DNA from: Candidatus Latescibacterota bacterium
GTDB lineage: Bacteria; JAAXHH01; JACQVL01
Assembly: GCA_016209865.1 (NCBI GenBank)
Contig: JACQVL010000128.1
Coordinates: forward strand, 1-13,383
Reading direction: 5' to 3'
DNA length: 13,383 nt
Within the stretch, counting starts at the first letter, position 1, and every line of letters begins with the position of its first letter. The notes under the pieces are model-generated. The model did not search any database and was not told where the DNA came from. It saw only the letters and a program-made list of their open reading frames with translations. Positions 5,341 through 13,256 of the stretch are shown piece by piece. The position numbers and the translations under genes are program-made.

Positions 5341-6807
5341 CTACCCCAGCCCCGCGTGTTTGCAGACAATCTCCACCGCCTTGACGAGGGTTTTTGCGCC
5401 CAATCTCGCATACTCTTCGATGAGGTTACCGTCCTCATCCAGCGTCCCTAAGCCGGGACCGAGGAACATTTTCCCGCCGTATATCGTGGCCGGCTCGACC
5501 CCCATCTCGACCTGGGCGGACACGATCGGGTTGGTGTTTGCCCAGAGGTCTTCGAGGGTAAAGAGGGGAATGCCGAACCCGCCGTCGTCCCACGTCTGCT
5601 CGTAGTTCAACTCCGTGCCTCCGAGCTGATACGTCTTCGTGAAGATGAATTTGTCCCGGAACCGGCCCGGCGTGAACGATTGAAATTCTTCGACGATGAT
5701 CTCATGAAACCTGTCGATAGGGTCTTTCACGAGCTGCGGTCGGTCGCGCAGGACTCGCAGGTACGCTAACAGGCCGACGAGGGTATCCCGGCCGGGGTCG
5801 CTGAACGTGAAGACCGCCTTGCCGTGGGACGAGACCTCCCCGTACCGCTGCCCCCCCAATCCCATGCCCTTCCGCACCGGGTTGATGATCTCATCTTTCC
5901 CGATGATCAGGCCGCAGGCGGGCGCGCGTCCGGGCTTGTCCATGCTGTAGGTGATGATGTCCGCGCCGACATGACGGGGATCCATCCCGATGAATGGGAT
6001 CGACCCGCCGGTATCGACGATGAACGGGACGTCGTACTCGCGGGCGACGTCGCCGAGCCGCCGCATCAGGACGGGCGTCCCGTGCTCGTCTTTCTGTGCA
6101 TGGCCGTAGCTCGGCGTGTCGTACCCGATCGCAGTGACCGCGGCTAAGAGGGACGCATGCCGGGCCGCCGCCTTCCGGACGTTCTCCATCGTGTGATCGA
6201 CGTCGATCCGGGTCAGCAACGGGGTCGGGTTAAAGCGAATCCCGTGGGATTCATACCGGGCCCCCGCAAACCGTACGTAGAGGGCTTCTAAGTTGGCTAA
6301 GCTCTTCCCTTCAATCCCCAGCTCGCCCCCGGCGACGGTGCGGTCGACTAACAAGTTTTTATACTTCGGCGGGAACGCCCGGCCGTAGCCGCCGATCCAT
6401 TCCGGGTCTTCGCCGTAGAGCATCAGGAACCGGGCGCGGTAGATGTCCCCATGCCGCATGGCCGGGGGAGTGCACAGCGCTTCCATGCAGATGCGGATGG
6501 CGGCCTCGCACGTGTTGGCGACTGCCGCGTCGTACTCGTCGCCGTACACGTCTTTCACGACGTCACGGATGTCATCTTCGACGACGCGAACGGGGAGCGT
6601 CCGTCCGCCGCGATTCGCGTTGACGATCTCATCCAGCACGTAGCCGGGCAAGTTGCCCGGACGGGAGGAACTGCCCGGATACAGGCCGATATCAGCCTTC
6701 AGTTTCTCGATCCCCAATTGTTTACCGTACTGACGGGCTTCTTCATGGATCTTGGGAATGCTCTCGTAGATGTGCTGGTACCATCGGTAGCGGTACATGG
6801 GTTTCAT
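5341..6807 (-). CDS. Fold-type I PLP-dependent enzyme, unassigned family
   Basis: This 488-residue protein is the last gene of the four-gene operon, 17 nt after the aminotransferase, with AAGGAG before its ATG. PLP-enzyme features are visible. VPFIVDTGGS carries D265, the likely pyridine-nitrogen partner. ITYSMDKPGRAPACGLIIGK carries K291, the likely Schiff-base lysine, in a SelA/class-V-like 'DK...GLIIG' setting. Residues ~100-125 (VANTCEAAIRICMEAL) fit the phosphate-cup start of the large domain. The Gly-rich GKGMGLGGQRYGEVSSHGK-like stretch after the lysine is unusual. The N-terminal ~80 residues (WYQHIYESIPKIHEEA, GLYPGSSSRPGNLPGY) and the tail (IYGGKMFLGPGLG) do not remind me of tryptophanase, tyrosine phenol-lyase, SelA or a decarboxylase. 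The reaction could be beta-elimination, decarboxylation or transamination. The fold is confident, the substrate unknown. Confidence 0.85.
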   Translation of the reverse strand: MKPMYRYRWYQHIYESIPKIHEEARQYGKQLGIEKLKADIGLYPGSSSRPGNLPGYVLDEIVNANRGGRTLPVRVVEDDIRDVVKDVYGDEYDAAVANTCEAAIRICMEALCTPPAMRHGDIYRARFLMLYGEDPEWIGGYGRAFPPKYKNLLVDRTVAGGELGIEGKSLANLEALYVRFAGARYESHGIRFNPTPLLTRIDVDHTMENVRKAAARHASLLAAVTAIGYDTPSYGHAQKDEHGTPVLMRRLGDVAREYDVPFIVDTGGSIPFIGMDPRHVGADIITYSMDKPGRAPACGLIIGKDEIINPVRKGMGLGGQRYGEVSSHGKAVFTFSDPGRDTLVGLLAYLRVLRDRPQLVKDPIDRFHEIIVEEFQSFTPGRFRDKFIFTKTYQLGGTELNYEQTWDDGGFGIPLFTLEDLWANTNPIVSAQVEMGVEPATIYGGKMFLGPGLGTLDEDGNLIEEYARLGAKTLVKAVEIVCKHAGLG

Positions 6808-6824
6808 ACGGGAAGGCTCCTTAC

Positions 6825-7997
6825 TCAGATCGCTGCGTCCGCCACCTTCGAGGCCGTCCCTTTTTCCTCGGCCGTCCGGCGCAGGACAGCGGCGATGCGG
6901 TTCAGGCCCTCACGGAGATAAGCATGCTCCAGGCCGTAACTCACGCGCAGATGATGGGGAATTCCGAAATGGTCGCCCGGAGCGACGAGCACCGAGGCGT
7001 CGTGGATCAGGCGGTCGGTCAGGGTGATCGAATCTATCGCCAGGTGGTACCGGGGGAAGGCGATGGCCGCCGCCTGGGGCGGGACGACACTGACTACGTC
7101 GGCGTGCTCGTCCGCCCAGGCTTCGAACACCGACCAGCCGCGACGGATGTACTGGCGCGTCCGGTCGAGGAGGGCCGGCCGCACCTGGCGACTCAACGCT
7201 ATGGGGGCGAGCAGGTGGTTGGAGAGCTTCGCGGTGCTGATGGACAGGTACTCATGACGGGCCCAGAGCTGGTCGATCATCTCCACCGGTCCGACGACCC
7301 AGCCGATCCGCAGGCCGGGCAATCCGTACGCTTTGGAGAGGCTGCCCGCGGCTAGGACCCTGTCGTACCGCCCGTAGAACGTGGGCGTGAACGTGTCGGT
7401 CTCCCGTTCCGCCCCGGCATACACCTCATCCGTCAGCAGCCAGGCCCCGCGACGTTCGGCGACGCGCACGACCGCGTCCATCTCGGCGAGCGTCATGATA
7501 TGGCCGGTCGGGTTGTTCGGGTTGCACACGGCGACGAGCTTTGTCGCGTCCGTCACCGCCTGTCTGAGCTGCTCCTCATCCAGCGCCCAGCCACGGTCGG
7601 GGTCGAGACGGAATGTCATCCGCACCGCGCCGAGGTTGTGCGCAAGACCCCAGCCCTGCAAATAATTCGGGACCTGAATCGCCACAGAATCGCCCGCCTG
7701 AAGAAGGGTGGTGAACACCAGAAAATTCGCCTCCGCGCATCCGACCGTCACCAGGACGTTGTCGGGCGTCGTGCCGGGGTACCACTGGGCGATCGCTTCC
7801 CTGAGGGCAAGCGAGCCGTTCGCCACTCCATACCCTAACTCAATCTCCAGCATCCGCTGGACGAGCGTTGAATCATACGCCGCCAGCTCTGCCAGCGTGA
7901 CGGGATGGACGCCGCTCTCGGAGAGGTTGTACTCGACGACGTTCTCCCATCGGGACATGATCCGTTCCAGGTCGAACGGTTGGAACACGTGCGCCAT
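6825..7997 (-). CDS. Class I/II (AspC-like) PLP aminotransferase
   Basis: This 390-residue protein is a normal size for fold-type I aminotransferases. Diagnostic residues are present. N159-G165 reads NPNNPTG (N162 contacts the cofactor). LLTDEVYAG holds D190 and Y193. SLSKAYGLPGLRIGW carries the PLP lysine K222, followed by the usual G-R-IG. HHLRVSYGLE near residue 350 is the expected site of the carboxylate-binding arginine. ELGYGVANGSLALREAIAQWY is the standard substrate-entry segment. The protein should move an amino group between an amino acid and a keto acid, or act as a C-S or C-N lyase, as some members do; the sequence does not settle the substrate. A near-perfect Shine-Dalgarno (AAAGGAGGAT) precedes the ATG. 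It lies 30 nt after the permease gene, so substrate import and conversion are probably linked. Confidence 0.93.
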   Translation of the reverse strand: MAHVFQPFDLERIMSRWENVVEYNLSESGVHPVTLAELAAYDSTLVQRMLEIELGYGVANGSLALREAIAQWYPGTTPDNVLVTVGCAEANFLVFTTLLQAGDSVAIQVPNYLQGWGLAHNLGAVRMTFRLDPDRGWALDEEQLRQAVTDATKLVAVCNPNNPTGHIMTLAEMDAVVRVAERRGAWLLTDEVYAGAERETDTFTPTFYGRYDRVLAAGSLSKAYGLPGLRIGWVVGPVEMIDQLWARHEYLSISTAKLSNHLLAPIALSRQVRPALLDRTRQYIRRGWSVFEAWADEHADVVSVVPPQAAAIAFPRYHLAIDSITLTDRLIHDASVLVAPGDHFGIPHHLRVSYGLEHAYLREGLNRIAAVLRRTAEEKGTASKVADAAI

Positions 7998-8027
7998 GGC
8001 GTTGATCCTCCTTTGTCTGTTGTGGAG

Positions 8028-9446
8028 TCATTCCCGCGAACGCGGCAATCCTTTTCTCCGCCACGCATAGTACACCGGCACGCCGAGCGCGGTGAACCCC
8101 AATCCGGCCAGGGATTCGACGGGGGAGGCGAAGATCGTGTTGATCAGAATCCCCACCGACGCGAAGATGAACAGGAGCGGGATGGCCGGATAACCCCAGG
8201 CCTGATACGGCCGCGGGAGGTCGGGGTATTTCTTCCGCAGGGTGAACACGGACGCGGCGGCGACGATCCAGAAGATGATGACGACGAACATCATGTACGT
8301 GAACAGTTGTTCGAACGTCCCGGTGACGGCCAGGAGACACGCCCAGACGCCCTGGATGAGGATGGCAAAGCCGGGCGTCCGGAAGCGGGGATGGACGATC
8401 GACATTCTGTGGAAAAACAGCCGGTCTTGTGCCATCGCGTAGTACACGCGAGGGCCGACGAAGATGGAGCCGTTCAGCGCCCCGGACGAGGCGATCACGA
8501 CGACGGCAGCGATCACACCGGCCGCCGTTTGTCCATGCAGCGCCGTCACCGCTTTCTCGGCGACCCTGACCACCCCCACCATCTCATCGATGGGGAGGGC
8601 GCGAAGGTAGACGTAGTTCATCGACACATAGAGAAGGGTAATGATCGAGGTGCCCATGACGAGCGCCCTGGGAATCGTGCGCTGCGGGTTCTTGATCTCT
8701 CCCGCGATGTAGTTGATATTGTTCCAGCCGTCGAACGCGTAGGACACCGCGATCAACGCGACGCCGAACCCGGTGATGAGTCTGCCCACGCTGAATCCCG
8801 CCGGCCGCAGGGCCAGCTCAGGATGAATGCCTGACCCGGCCGTCACCCCGAACACGATCAGGATGGCGATCGCGCCGATCTTCGCCACAGTACACACGTT
8901 CTGGATCGTCTTCCCCAGTCCCACGCCTAAGTAATTGACCGCCGATAAGCCGAGAATCAGGATGCATGCGACGACCTGTCCCATCGAGAGGGTGTAGTGA
9001 ATGCCTCGATGAAGCACCCGGATGTCGTGAGTCAAGACGACCGTCGTGGTCGACAGGGAGGGGAAAAAGTAGCCGAGATACTCCGCGCAGGCGACCGCCA
9101 CCGCCGCCACCGCACCGGTCGCCACCGTGAAGAACATGATCCAGCCGTACAGAAAGCCGGGGAGCGCCCCGTACGCTTCTCGGATGTACACGTATTGCCC
9201 CCCGGCCTCGGGCATCGCCGCGCCCAGTTCCGCGTAGATCAGCGCCCCGGCTAAGGTGAGCAGGCCGCCGACGATCCACGCCAGCAGGATCAGGCCGGGT
9301 GAAGGGATGGACTGCGCGATCAGACCGGTGGTGAGGAAAATCCCCGACCCGACGACGATGCCCACTATCATCATCGTCGCGTCGAACAGGCCGAGCCGCC
9401 TGACTAAGCCGTCCTGATGCGAACTGTCTACACTCGCGTTCGCCAT
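8028..9446 (-). CDS. APC-superfamily amino-acid permease (LAT-like)
   Basis: This 472-residue integral membrane protein has about 12 hydrophobic helices, the standard APC layout. In helix 1, GIVVGSGIFLTTG (GSGIF at 33-37) is the unwound substrate-binding segment. Helix 2 and the following loop read ALIYAELGAAMPEAGGQYVY. Helix 6 reads AFDGWNNINYIAGEIKNPQR, the pattern of L-type (SLC7/LAT) transporters and their bacterial relatives. These move neutral or bulky amino acids, often by exchange. The start is 6 nt after the DUF362 stop, with a GAGGGTG ribosome site inside the end of that gene, so translation is coupled. The last codons (GLPRSRE) run through a REP-like palindrome. The substrate is probably that of the two PLP enzymes downstream; this is inferred from position only. 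Confidence 0.93.
   Translation of the reverse strand: MANASVDSSHQDGLVRRLGLFDATMMIVGIVVGSGIFLTTGLIAQSIPSPGLILLAWIVGGLLTLAGALIYAELGAAMPEAGGQYVYIREAYGALPGFLYGWIMFFTVATGAVAAVAVACAEYLGYFFPSLSTTTVVLTHDIRVLHRGIHYTLSMGQVVACILILGLSAVNYLGVGLGKTIQNVCTVAKIGAIAILIVFGVTAGSGIHPELALRPAGFSVGRLITGFGVALIAVSYAFDGWNNINYIAGEIKNPQRTIPRALVMGTSIITLLYVSMNYVYLRALPIDEMVGVVRVAEKAVTALHGQTAAGVIAAVVVIASSGALNGSIFVGPRVYYAMAQDRLFFHRMSIVHPRFRTPGFAILIQGVWACLLAVTGTFEQLFTYMMFVVIIFWIVAAASVFTLRKKYPDLPRPYQAWGYPAIPLLFIFASVGILINTIFASPVESLAGLGFTALGVPVYYAWRRKGLPRSRE
8030..8049. repeat. REP/dRS3-like short palindrome at the permease 3' end
   Basis: attcccgcg and cgcggcaat are 9-bp arms with one mismatch around an AA centre, within the widespread 'TCATTCCCGCGAA...GCGG.AATCC' type of dispersed repeat. 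The permease stop codon (8028-8030) and its last few codons are supplied by this element. Confidence 0.6.
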
Positions 9447-9452
9447 ACACCC

Positions 9453-10661
9453 TCACGCCGCCCGGTTCTGCTCGTAGACCCGGAAGTGCTCCCCTTCGCG
9501 CTCCTCCGGGTCGGCCAGTTTCAGCCAGACCGCGTGGTCCTTCTTCTCCCCGCTGACTTCCTGAACCGCCCCCGCCTGACTCGGGTCGTTCCCGCTCCAG
9601 ACGACTTCCCCGTCCTGAAGGTAAATAAACCGGCCGGCGTACCGCTCAGCGAGCCGGTTCTGGTCCGACCGGTAGATTAGCGCCTGCTCGCAGGCGGAGC
9701 GACGGAGGTTCATGATCAACTCCGGCGGGTCGTACTCAAAGGAATTAAATTCCGCGAGCGGGGGCGTCAGGTCGGTCTCAAAATCGATCTCCTCTAAATT
9801 GACCGTCCCGAACCCGTGATCGGCGGCGACTTTGATCGGGCTGCGGTCGCGGCGGTACGGGGGACTCGGCCAGTCGAGGGTCGGGTCGTGGCCCATCAGG
9901 TATGCCCCGCACGCGTCCGTGGCGATGACGTGATCCCCCGCGATCAGGGCGTCGCAGACCCGGCCCTCGCCGCCCCACTCACAGCCTTTCTGGCCGGTCA
10001 GGGCGTCGATGATGTTGAGGCACGGCTGGGTGATCAGACCCAGGTCGGGGAGGACGTAGGACAGCCGGATGACGTGATGGTAGTACGATCGCACCCGGCC
10101 GTGCGGCATGACCGGCGGAAGGCCGAAGAGGTTCTTCAGGCAGAGGGTGATTCCCATGAACGCATGGTTCTTCATCTTGGCGATGGAGACGAACGCGTCC
10201 GATTCGCCGATGACCGAGGAGAGCTGGTACTCCGAGAACATCAGCCCGCCGCCGGGGACGCGGTACCGGGTGAACGGAGGGTCCCCGGCCTCGATGTACG
10301 GGATGCCGAACTCCTCGAAGATCGGCCGCATGTTGAAGTCGTTCCCCGGCCGTTCGCCGGGGGATGCAAAACTGCTGTCGAGGACGACGAGCTGCGCGTC
10401 GGTGCGTTCGCGCAAGAGACGCAGTGAGGCGCGGAGGACGTCCTCGTCCACCAGCTCCTGGCGGCGACCGCCGACGCGCCGGATGTTGTCCGTCCGCATC
10501 TGCATGTTGACCTTGAGGACGACCTTCTTCGCGTTCTCCAGCTTCTCCCATGAGCGCGAAAGGGGCGCGGTGATCGTCTTGAGCTTCTCGTAGATTTCAT
10601 CCGGCGACGCGGTGTGGCTGCACCGTAGCGCACGGACCTTATACGCTTTCTCGTCTGGCAT
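9453..10661 (-). CDS. DUF362 domain-containing protein
   Basis: This 402-residue protein is the first gene of the operon. The DUF362 pattern is clear. VVLKVNMQM near residue 50 is followed by LVVLDSSFASPGERP. FVSIAKMKNHAFMGITLCLKNLFG carries K162/K164/H166 and the KN-FG signature. SYYHHVIRLSYVLPDL is the conserved H...DL segment. LNIIDALTGQKGCEWGGEG and VIATDACGAYLMG match the 'I-DA---G-G--G' and 'A-DA-----G' blocks. No ferredoxin-type CxxCxxC cluster is present, so this is the short form without a 4Fe-4S domain. The biochemical role of DUF362 is not settled. No signal peptide is seen, so it is probably cytoplasmic. A GAGGAG ribosome site (10669-10674) lies 7 nt before the ATG. Heading this operon, it may modify the transported amino compound or support the PLP enzymes; that is inference. 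Confidence 0.88.
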   Translation of the reverse strand: MPDEKAYKVRALRCSHTASPDEIYEKLKTITAPLSRSWEKLENAKKVVLKVNMQMRTDNIRRVGGRRQELVDEDVLRASLRLLRERTDAQLVVLDSSFASPGERPGNDFNMRPIFEEFGIPYIEAGDPPFTRYRVPGGGLMFSEYQLSSVIGESDAFVSIAKMKNHAFMGITLCLKNLFGLPPVMPHGRVRSYYHHVIRLSYVLPDLGLITQPCLNIIDALTGQKGCEWGGEGRVCDALIAGDHVIATDACGAYLMGHDPTLDWPSPPYRRDRSPIKVAADHGFGTVNLEEIDFETDLTPPLAEFNSFEYDPPELIMNLRRSACEQALIYRSDQNRLAERYAGRFIYLQDGEVVWSGNDPSQAGAVQEVSGEKKDHAVWLKLADPEEREGEHFRVYEQNRAA

Positions 10662-10714
10662 GATGCGTCTCCTCGTGAAGGTATTCGTGGGGAGAGATGT
10701 GGATCGTGTCTTCT

Positions 10715-10743
10715 AATGTGATGCCGTCATCCTCGATCGTCAA
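10715..10743 (-). promoter_or_regulatory. Candidate promoter of the DUF362 operon (TTGACG-17-CACATT)
   Basis: In the 104-nt gap after zwf, the - strand has TTGACG (10738-10743), a 17-nt spacer and CACATT (10715-10720). The -35 is 5/6 consensus and the -10 only 3/6. It would give a leader of about 45 nt before the DUF362 ATG. Confidence 0.3.
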
Positions 10744-10765
10744 GCCATTCCGACGACCGTGCCAA

Positions 10766-12256
10766 TCATGCGCTGGCCTGGCCCCCGCAGCTCTGGAGCC
10801 AGGCGCGGCCATCGCGTGCCATGAGCGCATCGGCCTCTGCCGGTCCCCAGCTCCCCGGCTCGTAGAGAATCAACGGCGGTGCGTGATGGTGCTCCCATTC
10901 TTCGAGGAGCGAGTCTACCAACTCCCATGCGCGCGTGATCTCATCACTGCGGGCAAAGAGAGAAGCGTCTCCGTGAATCGCATCCAGGAGTAAGCGTTCG
11001 TAAGCGTCCGGCAAGATATGCTCGCCGAAGCGATCGTCGTAGTGAAAATCCATATCCACCGGAGAAGTCTGCATCCCGGCCCCGGGGACTTTCGTCTCAA
11101 AGTAGAGGTGCATGCCCTCGTTGGGTTGAATACAGAGGGAGAGGCGATTGGGGTTCAGTCCTTCGGCCTCTGCGAAGAGGAGATGGGGCACACGCTTGAA
11201 TTGCAGCGTGATTTCGGTCGTCTTGAGGGCCAGTCTTTTCCCGGAGCGCAGGTAGAACGGCACCCCCTGCCATCTCCAGTTGTCTATATATGTCTTTAAG
11301 GCGATGAAGGTCGGAGTCCGTGAATCAGGAGCGACATCGGGTTCTTCCCGATATCCCCTGTACTGGCCCCACACACCGTCCGCCAGATGCAAGGGGCGTA
11401 TCGCCTGGAGGACTTTGACCTTCTCATCGCGCAGCGCCTTCGCATTAAAGACAACCGGCGGTTCCATCGCGGTGAGGGTGAGGAGTTGGAACAGATGATT
11501 CTGGACCATGTCACGCACCACGCCCGCCTGATCGTAGTAACCAGCGCGGTGCTCGACTCCGACACTCTCGGCCATCGTGATCTGCACATGATCGACGTGG
11601 TTGCGGTTCCACATCAGCTCAAAAATGGTGTTTGCGAAACGGAAGCTCAGGATGTTCTGCACCGTCTCTTTGCCCAGATAATGGTCGATGCGGTAGACCT
11701 GGTCCTCCCGAAAGACACGATGAAGGTGTTCATCAAGTTGACGACTACTCTCGACATCACGCCCAAACGGTTTTTCAACGATGAGGCGCGTCCAGTCCGG
11801 ATCACTGCGGTTTAATCCGGCCTGACCCAATTGCTCAACGACCACGGGATAGAGTACGGGAGGGATTGCCAGGTAGAAGAGGCGATTGCCGTGTGTGTCG
11901 AGCGTTGTCTCGAAGTGATGCAGCCGTTCTCTGAGTTGTCGATAGGTCTCTGGATCGTCGTAGCTGCCCGCCAGGTAGGTGAACCGGTCGGCAAAACGAG
12001 GCCAGAGCTCACGAAGGGCTGGTTTGTGTCGTCCGTATTCCGTCACCCCTTCGTAGAGTTGATCGCGAAACGCCTGATCCGTCAGGGGAGTTCGCGCCAC
12101 TCCGATCACCCGAGTCGCCTGGGATAAGCGATCCTCACACGCCAGACTATGCAGGGCTGGGATCAGCTTACGCCGTGTCAGATCCCCAGAAGCCCCAAAG
12201 ATGATGATGACAGCGGGTGGGGTCTGATGCTGGGTGGACGAGCTAATGGAGGGCAT
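10766..12256 (-). CDS. zwf: Glucose-6-phosphate 1-dehydrogenase
   Basis: The enzyme oxidises glucose 6-phosphate to 6-phosphogluconolactone with NAD(P)+, the entry step of the oxidative pentose phosphate pathway. At 496 residues it is full length. IIFGASGDLTRRKLIPAL (G21-T27 region) is the Rossmann-type nucleotide loop. LIVEKPFGRD holds K162. RIDHYLGKETVQNILSFRF holds the signature D191-H192 active-site motif and the conserved lysine near 196. The ATG at 12254-12256 shares one base with the VOC-gene stop (TGATG), so translation is coupled. A GTG one codon upstream is an alternative. It ends 104 nt before the DUF362 operon. No 6-phosphogluconolactonase or gnd is adjacent. Its leucine TTA codons have a different context from neighbouring genes. 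The assignment is certain. Confidence 0.98.
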   Translation of the reverse strand: MPSISSSTQHQTPPAVIIIFGASGDLTRRKLIPALHSLACEDRLSQATRVIGVARTPLTDQAFRDQLYEGVTEYGRHKPALRELWPRFADRFTYLAGSYDDPETYRQLRERLHHFETTLDTHGNRLFYLAIPPVLYPVVVEQLGQAGLNRSDPDWTRLIVEKPFGRDVESSRQLDEHLHRVFREDQVYRIDHYLGKETVQNILSFRFANTIFELMWNRNHVDHVQITMAESVGVEHRAGYYDQAGVVRDMVQNHLFQLLTLTAMEPPVVFNAKALRDEKVKVLQAIRPLHLADGVWGQYRGYREEPDVAPDSRTPTFIALKTYIDNWRWQGVPFYLRSGKRLALKTTEITLQFKRVPHLLFAEAEGLNPNRLSLCIQPNEGMHLYFETKVPGAGMQTSPVDMDFHYDDRFGEHILPDAYERLLLDAIHGDASLFARSDEITRAWELVDSLLEEWEHHHAPPLILYEPGSWGPAEADALMARDGRAWLQSCGGQASA

Positions 12257-12639
12257 CACCCACCGCCCTTGCCAGCCTGTCGTGGGTAGTAGTCGTTGAA
12301 CTCGATCTCATTGTTGTCCGGGTCGAAACAGAACACGCTGACACTCTCGCCGAAATCGACCGGGCCGCGCGCCCAGACGCCGTGTTGCTTGAGGATCGCT
12401 GTGATCGGCTCGATCTCCTCAGGTTCAACGGCAAACGCAAAATGACACGGACCTGCGCCCCGATGTCCGGGGGTTCCGAAGAGCCGAAGCTGGATACGGC
12501 ACTGCGGGGCTTCGACCCAGGTCACCCGTGGGTCGATGCGCTTCAGCGGAAACCCCAGCACCTCGCCGTAGAATCGCTCCGCTTGTTGGAGGTCTCGTAC
12601 TTCTAACACGAGTTCTGAGATGCCTTTGACAGGAATCAT
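12256..12639 (-). CDS. VOC-fold (glyoxalase/bleomycin-resistance/dioxygenase) protein
   Basis: This 127-residue single-module protein shows the two beta-alpha-beta-beta-beta units of the vicinal-oxygen-chelate fold. The first is ISELVLEVRDLQQAERFYGEVLGF (residues 7-30). The second is CHFAFAVEPEEIEPITAILKQHG (65-87), ending FCFDPDNNEIEFNDYYP. Expected metal positions are H66 and E113. The first ligand position, usually His, is E9 here. That leaves an E/H/E set which could still bind a divalent metal after dimerisation. Members include glyoxalase I, fosfomycin thiol transferases and ring-cleavage dioxygenases; nothing visible picks one. GAGGAGG lies just upstream of the ATG, overlapping the end of the lipoprotein gene 10 nt away. 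It sits between a lipoprotein and zwf in one transcript. Confidence 0.88.
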   Translation of the reverse strand: MIPVKGISELVLEVRDLQQAERFYGEVLGFPLKRIDPRVTWVEAPQCRIQLRLFGTPGHRGAGPCHFAFAVEPEEIEPITAILKQHGVWARGPVDFGESVSVFCFDPDNNEIEFNDYYPRQAGKGGG

Positions 12640-12649
12640 CCCCTCCTCC

Positions 12650-13159
12650 TCACTCGCGCGCGAGTTCTGTCGGCGGGAGAGACACCTTGTAGGAGTCGCC
12701 CTGATTGGCCTTCAACAGGAACGTCCCCCCTAAACTCGGCCGGCCACCCTGTCCGCCCAGAAAGGTCAACGAGGGAGCCGATACTGTCCCTTGCAGCGGT
12801 CCCTCTTTCGTATACAGACGGAATGTGCCAGAGATGAAACGGGTCGGGACGCCTGGTTCCGCCTCAATCTGCACGATGAGGCTCTCTGGTGGGACGATTC
12901 CCGTGATGGGGTTTCCTGATGGATCGCGGACAAAACGGAAAGTCCCGTGCACCGTATACCCCTCGCGCAGTCCGGTGCAGGCTTGGAGACGGAGTGGAAG
13001 ACGGCTTGCAGTGCTCCCACGGATTTGCTCTACAGATGCAGACTGCGCGCCCTGGCAGGCAATAAGCAGCACGGTGAAGAGCGAAACGACACATCGGCAC
13101 AAACGGTCGATGAAAAGGTCGAGTGCCATGAGGCGAAGCTCATTGAGATGGTGTGCCAT
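12650..13159 (-). CDS. Predicted lipoprotein, hypothetical
   Basis: This 169-residue protein has a hydrophobic signal segment (VVSLFTVLLIAC) ending in the lipobox LIAC with C35. It should therefore be lipidated and anchored, probably in the outer or cytoplasmic membrane facing the periplasm. The mature part is rich in short beta-strand-like segments (YTVHGTFRFVRDPSG, FISGTFRLYTKEG, LQGTVSAPSLTFLGG, LGGTFLLKANQGDSYKVSLP), which suggests a small beta-barrel or sandwich. No enzymatic motif was seen and I do not recognise the family. Two starts are possible, 13159 and the ATG at 13129 (giving a more usual signal peptide with C25). Neither has a good Shine-Dalgarno. It is the first gene of the cluster with the VOC protein and zwf. 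Confidence 0.7.
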   Translation of the reverse strand: MAHHLNELRLMALDLFIDRLCRCVVSLFTVLLIACQGAQSASVEQIRGSTASRLPLRLQACTGLREGYTVHGTFRFVRDPSGNPITGIVPPESLIVQIEAEPGVPTRFISGTFRLYTKEGPLQGTVSAPSLTFLGGQGGRPSLGGTFLLKANQGDSYKVSLPPTELARE

Positions 13160-13256
13160 GGGAATGTCTGTTTATGGTCGAAAGGTTGATAAGGGTGAAG
13201 TATGATGGGGGAGATATCCCCAGCGTGAGGTCACCAGTCATGGTTGTCTCTATGGA

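Noticed and set aside
5320-5345. Short hairpin (gcgt-tt-acgc) after the PLP-enzyme gene as a terminator
   Set aside because: The arms are only 4 bp and no T-run follows.
8818-9456. Long opposite or alternate-frame ORFs inside the permease, DUF362 and fusion genes
   Set aside because: They are Arg/Pro/Ser-rich frames typical of GC-rich third-position shadowing and lack start signals.
10639-10830. 63-residue - strand ORF spanning the zwf-DUF362 gap
   Set aside because: Its start lies inside zwf and it overlaps the DUF362 start. An internal TTG start has only a weak ribosome site. The acidic/His-rich tail is curious but not enough to call a gene.
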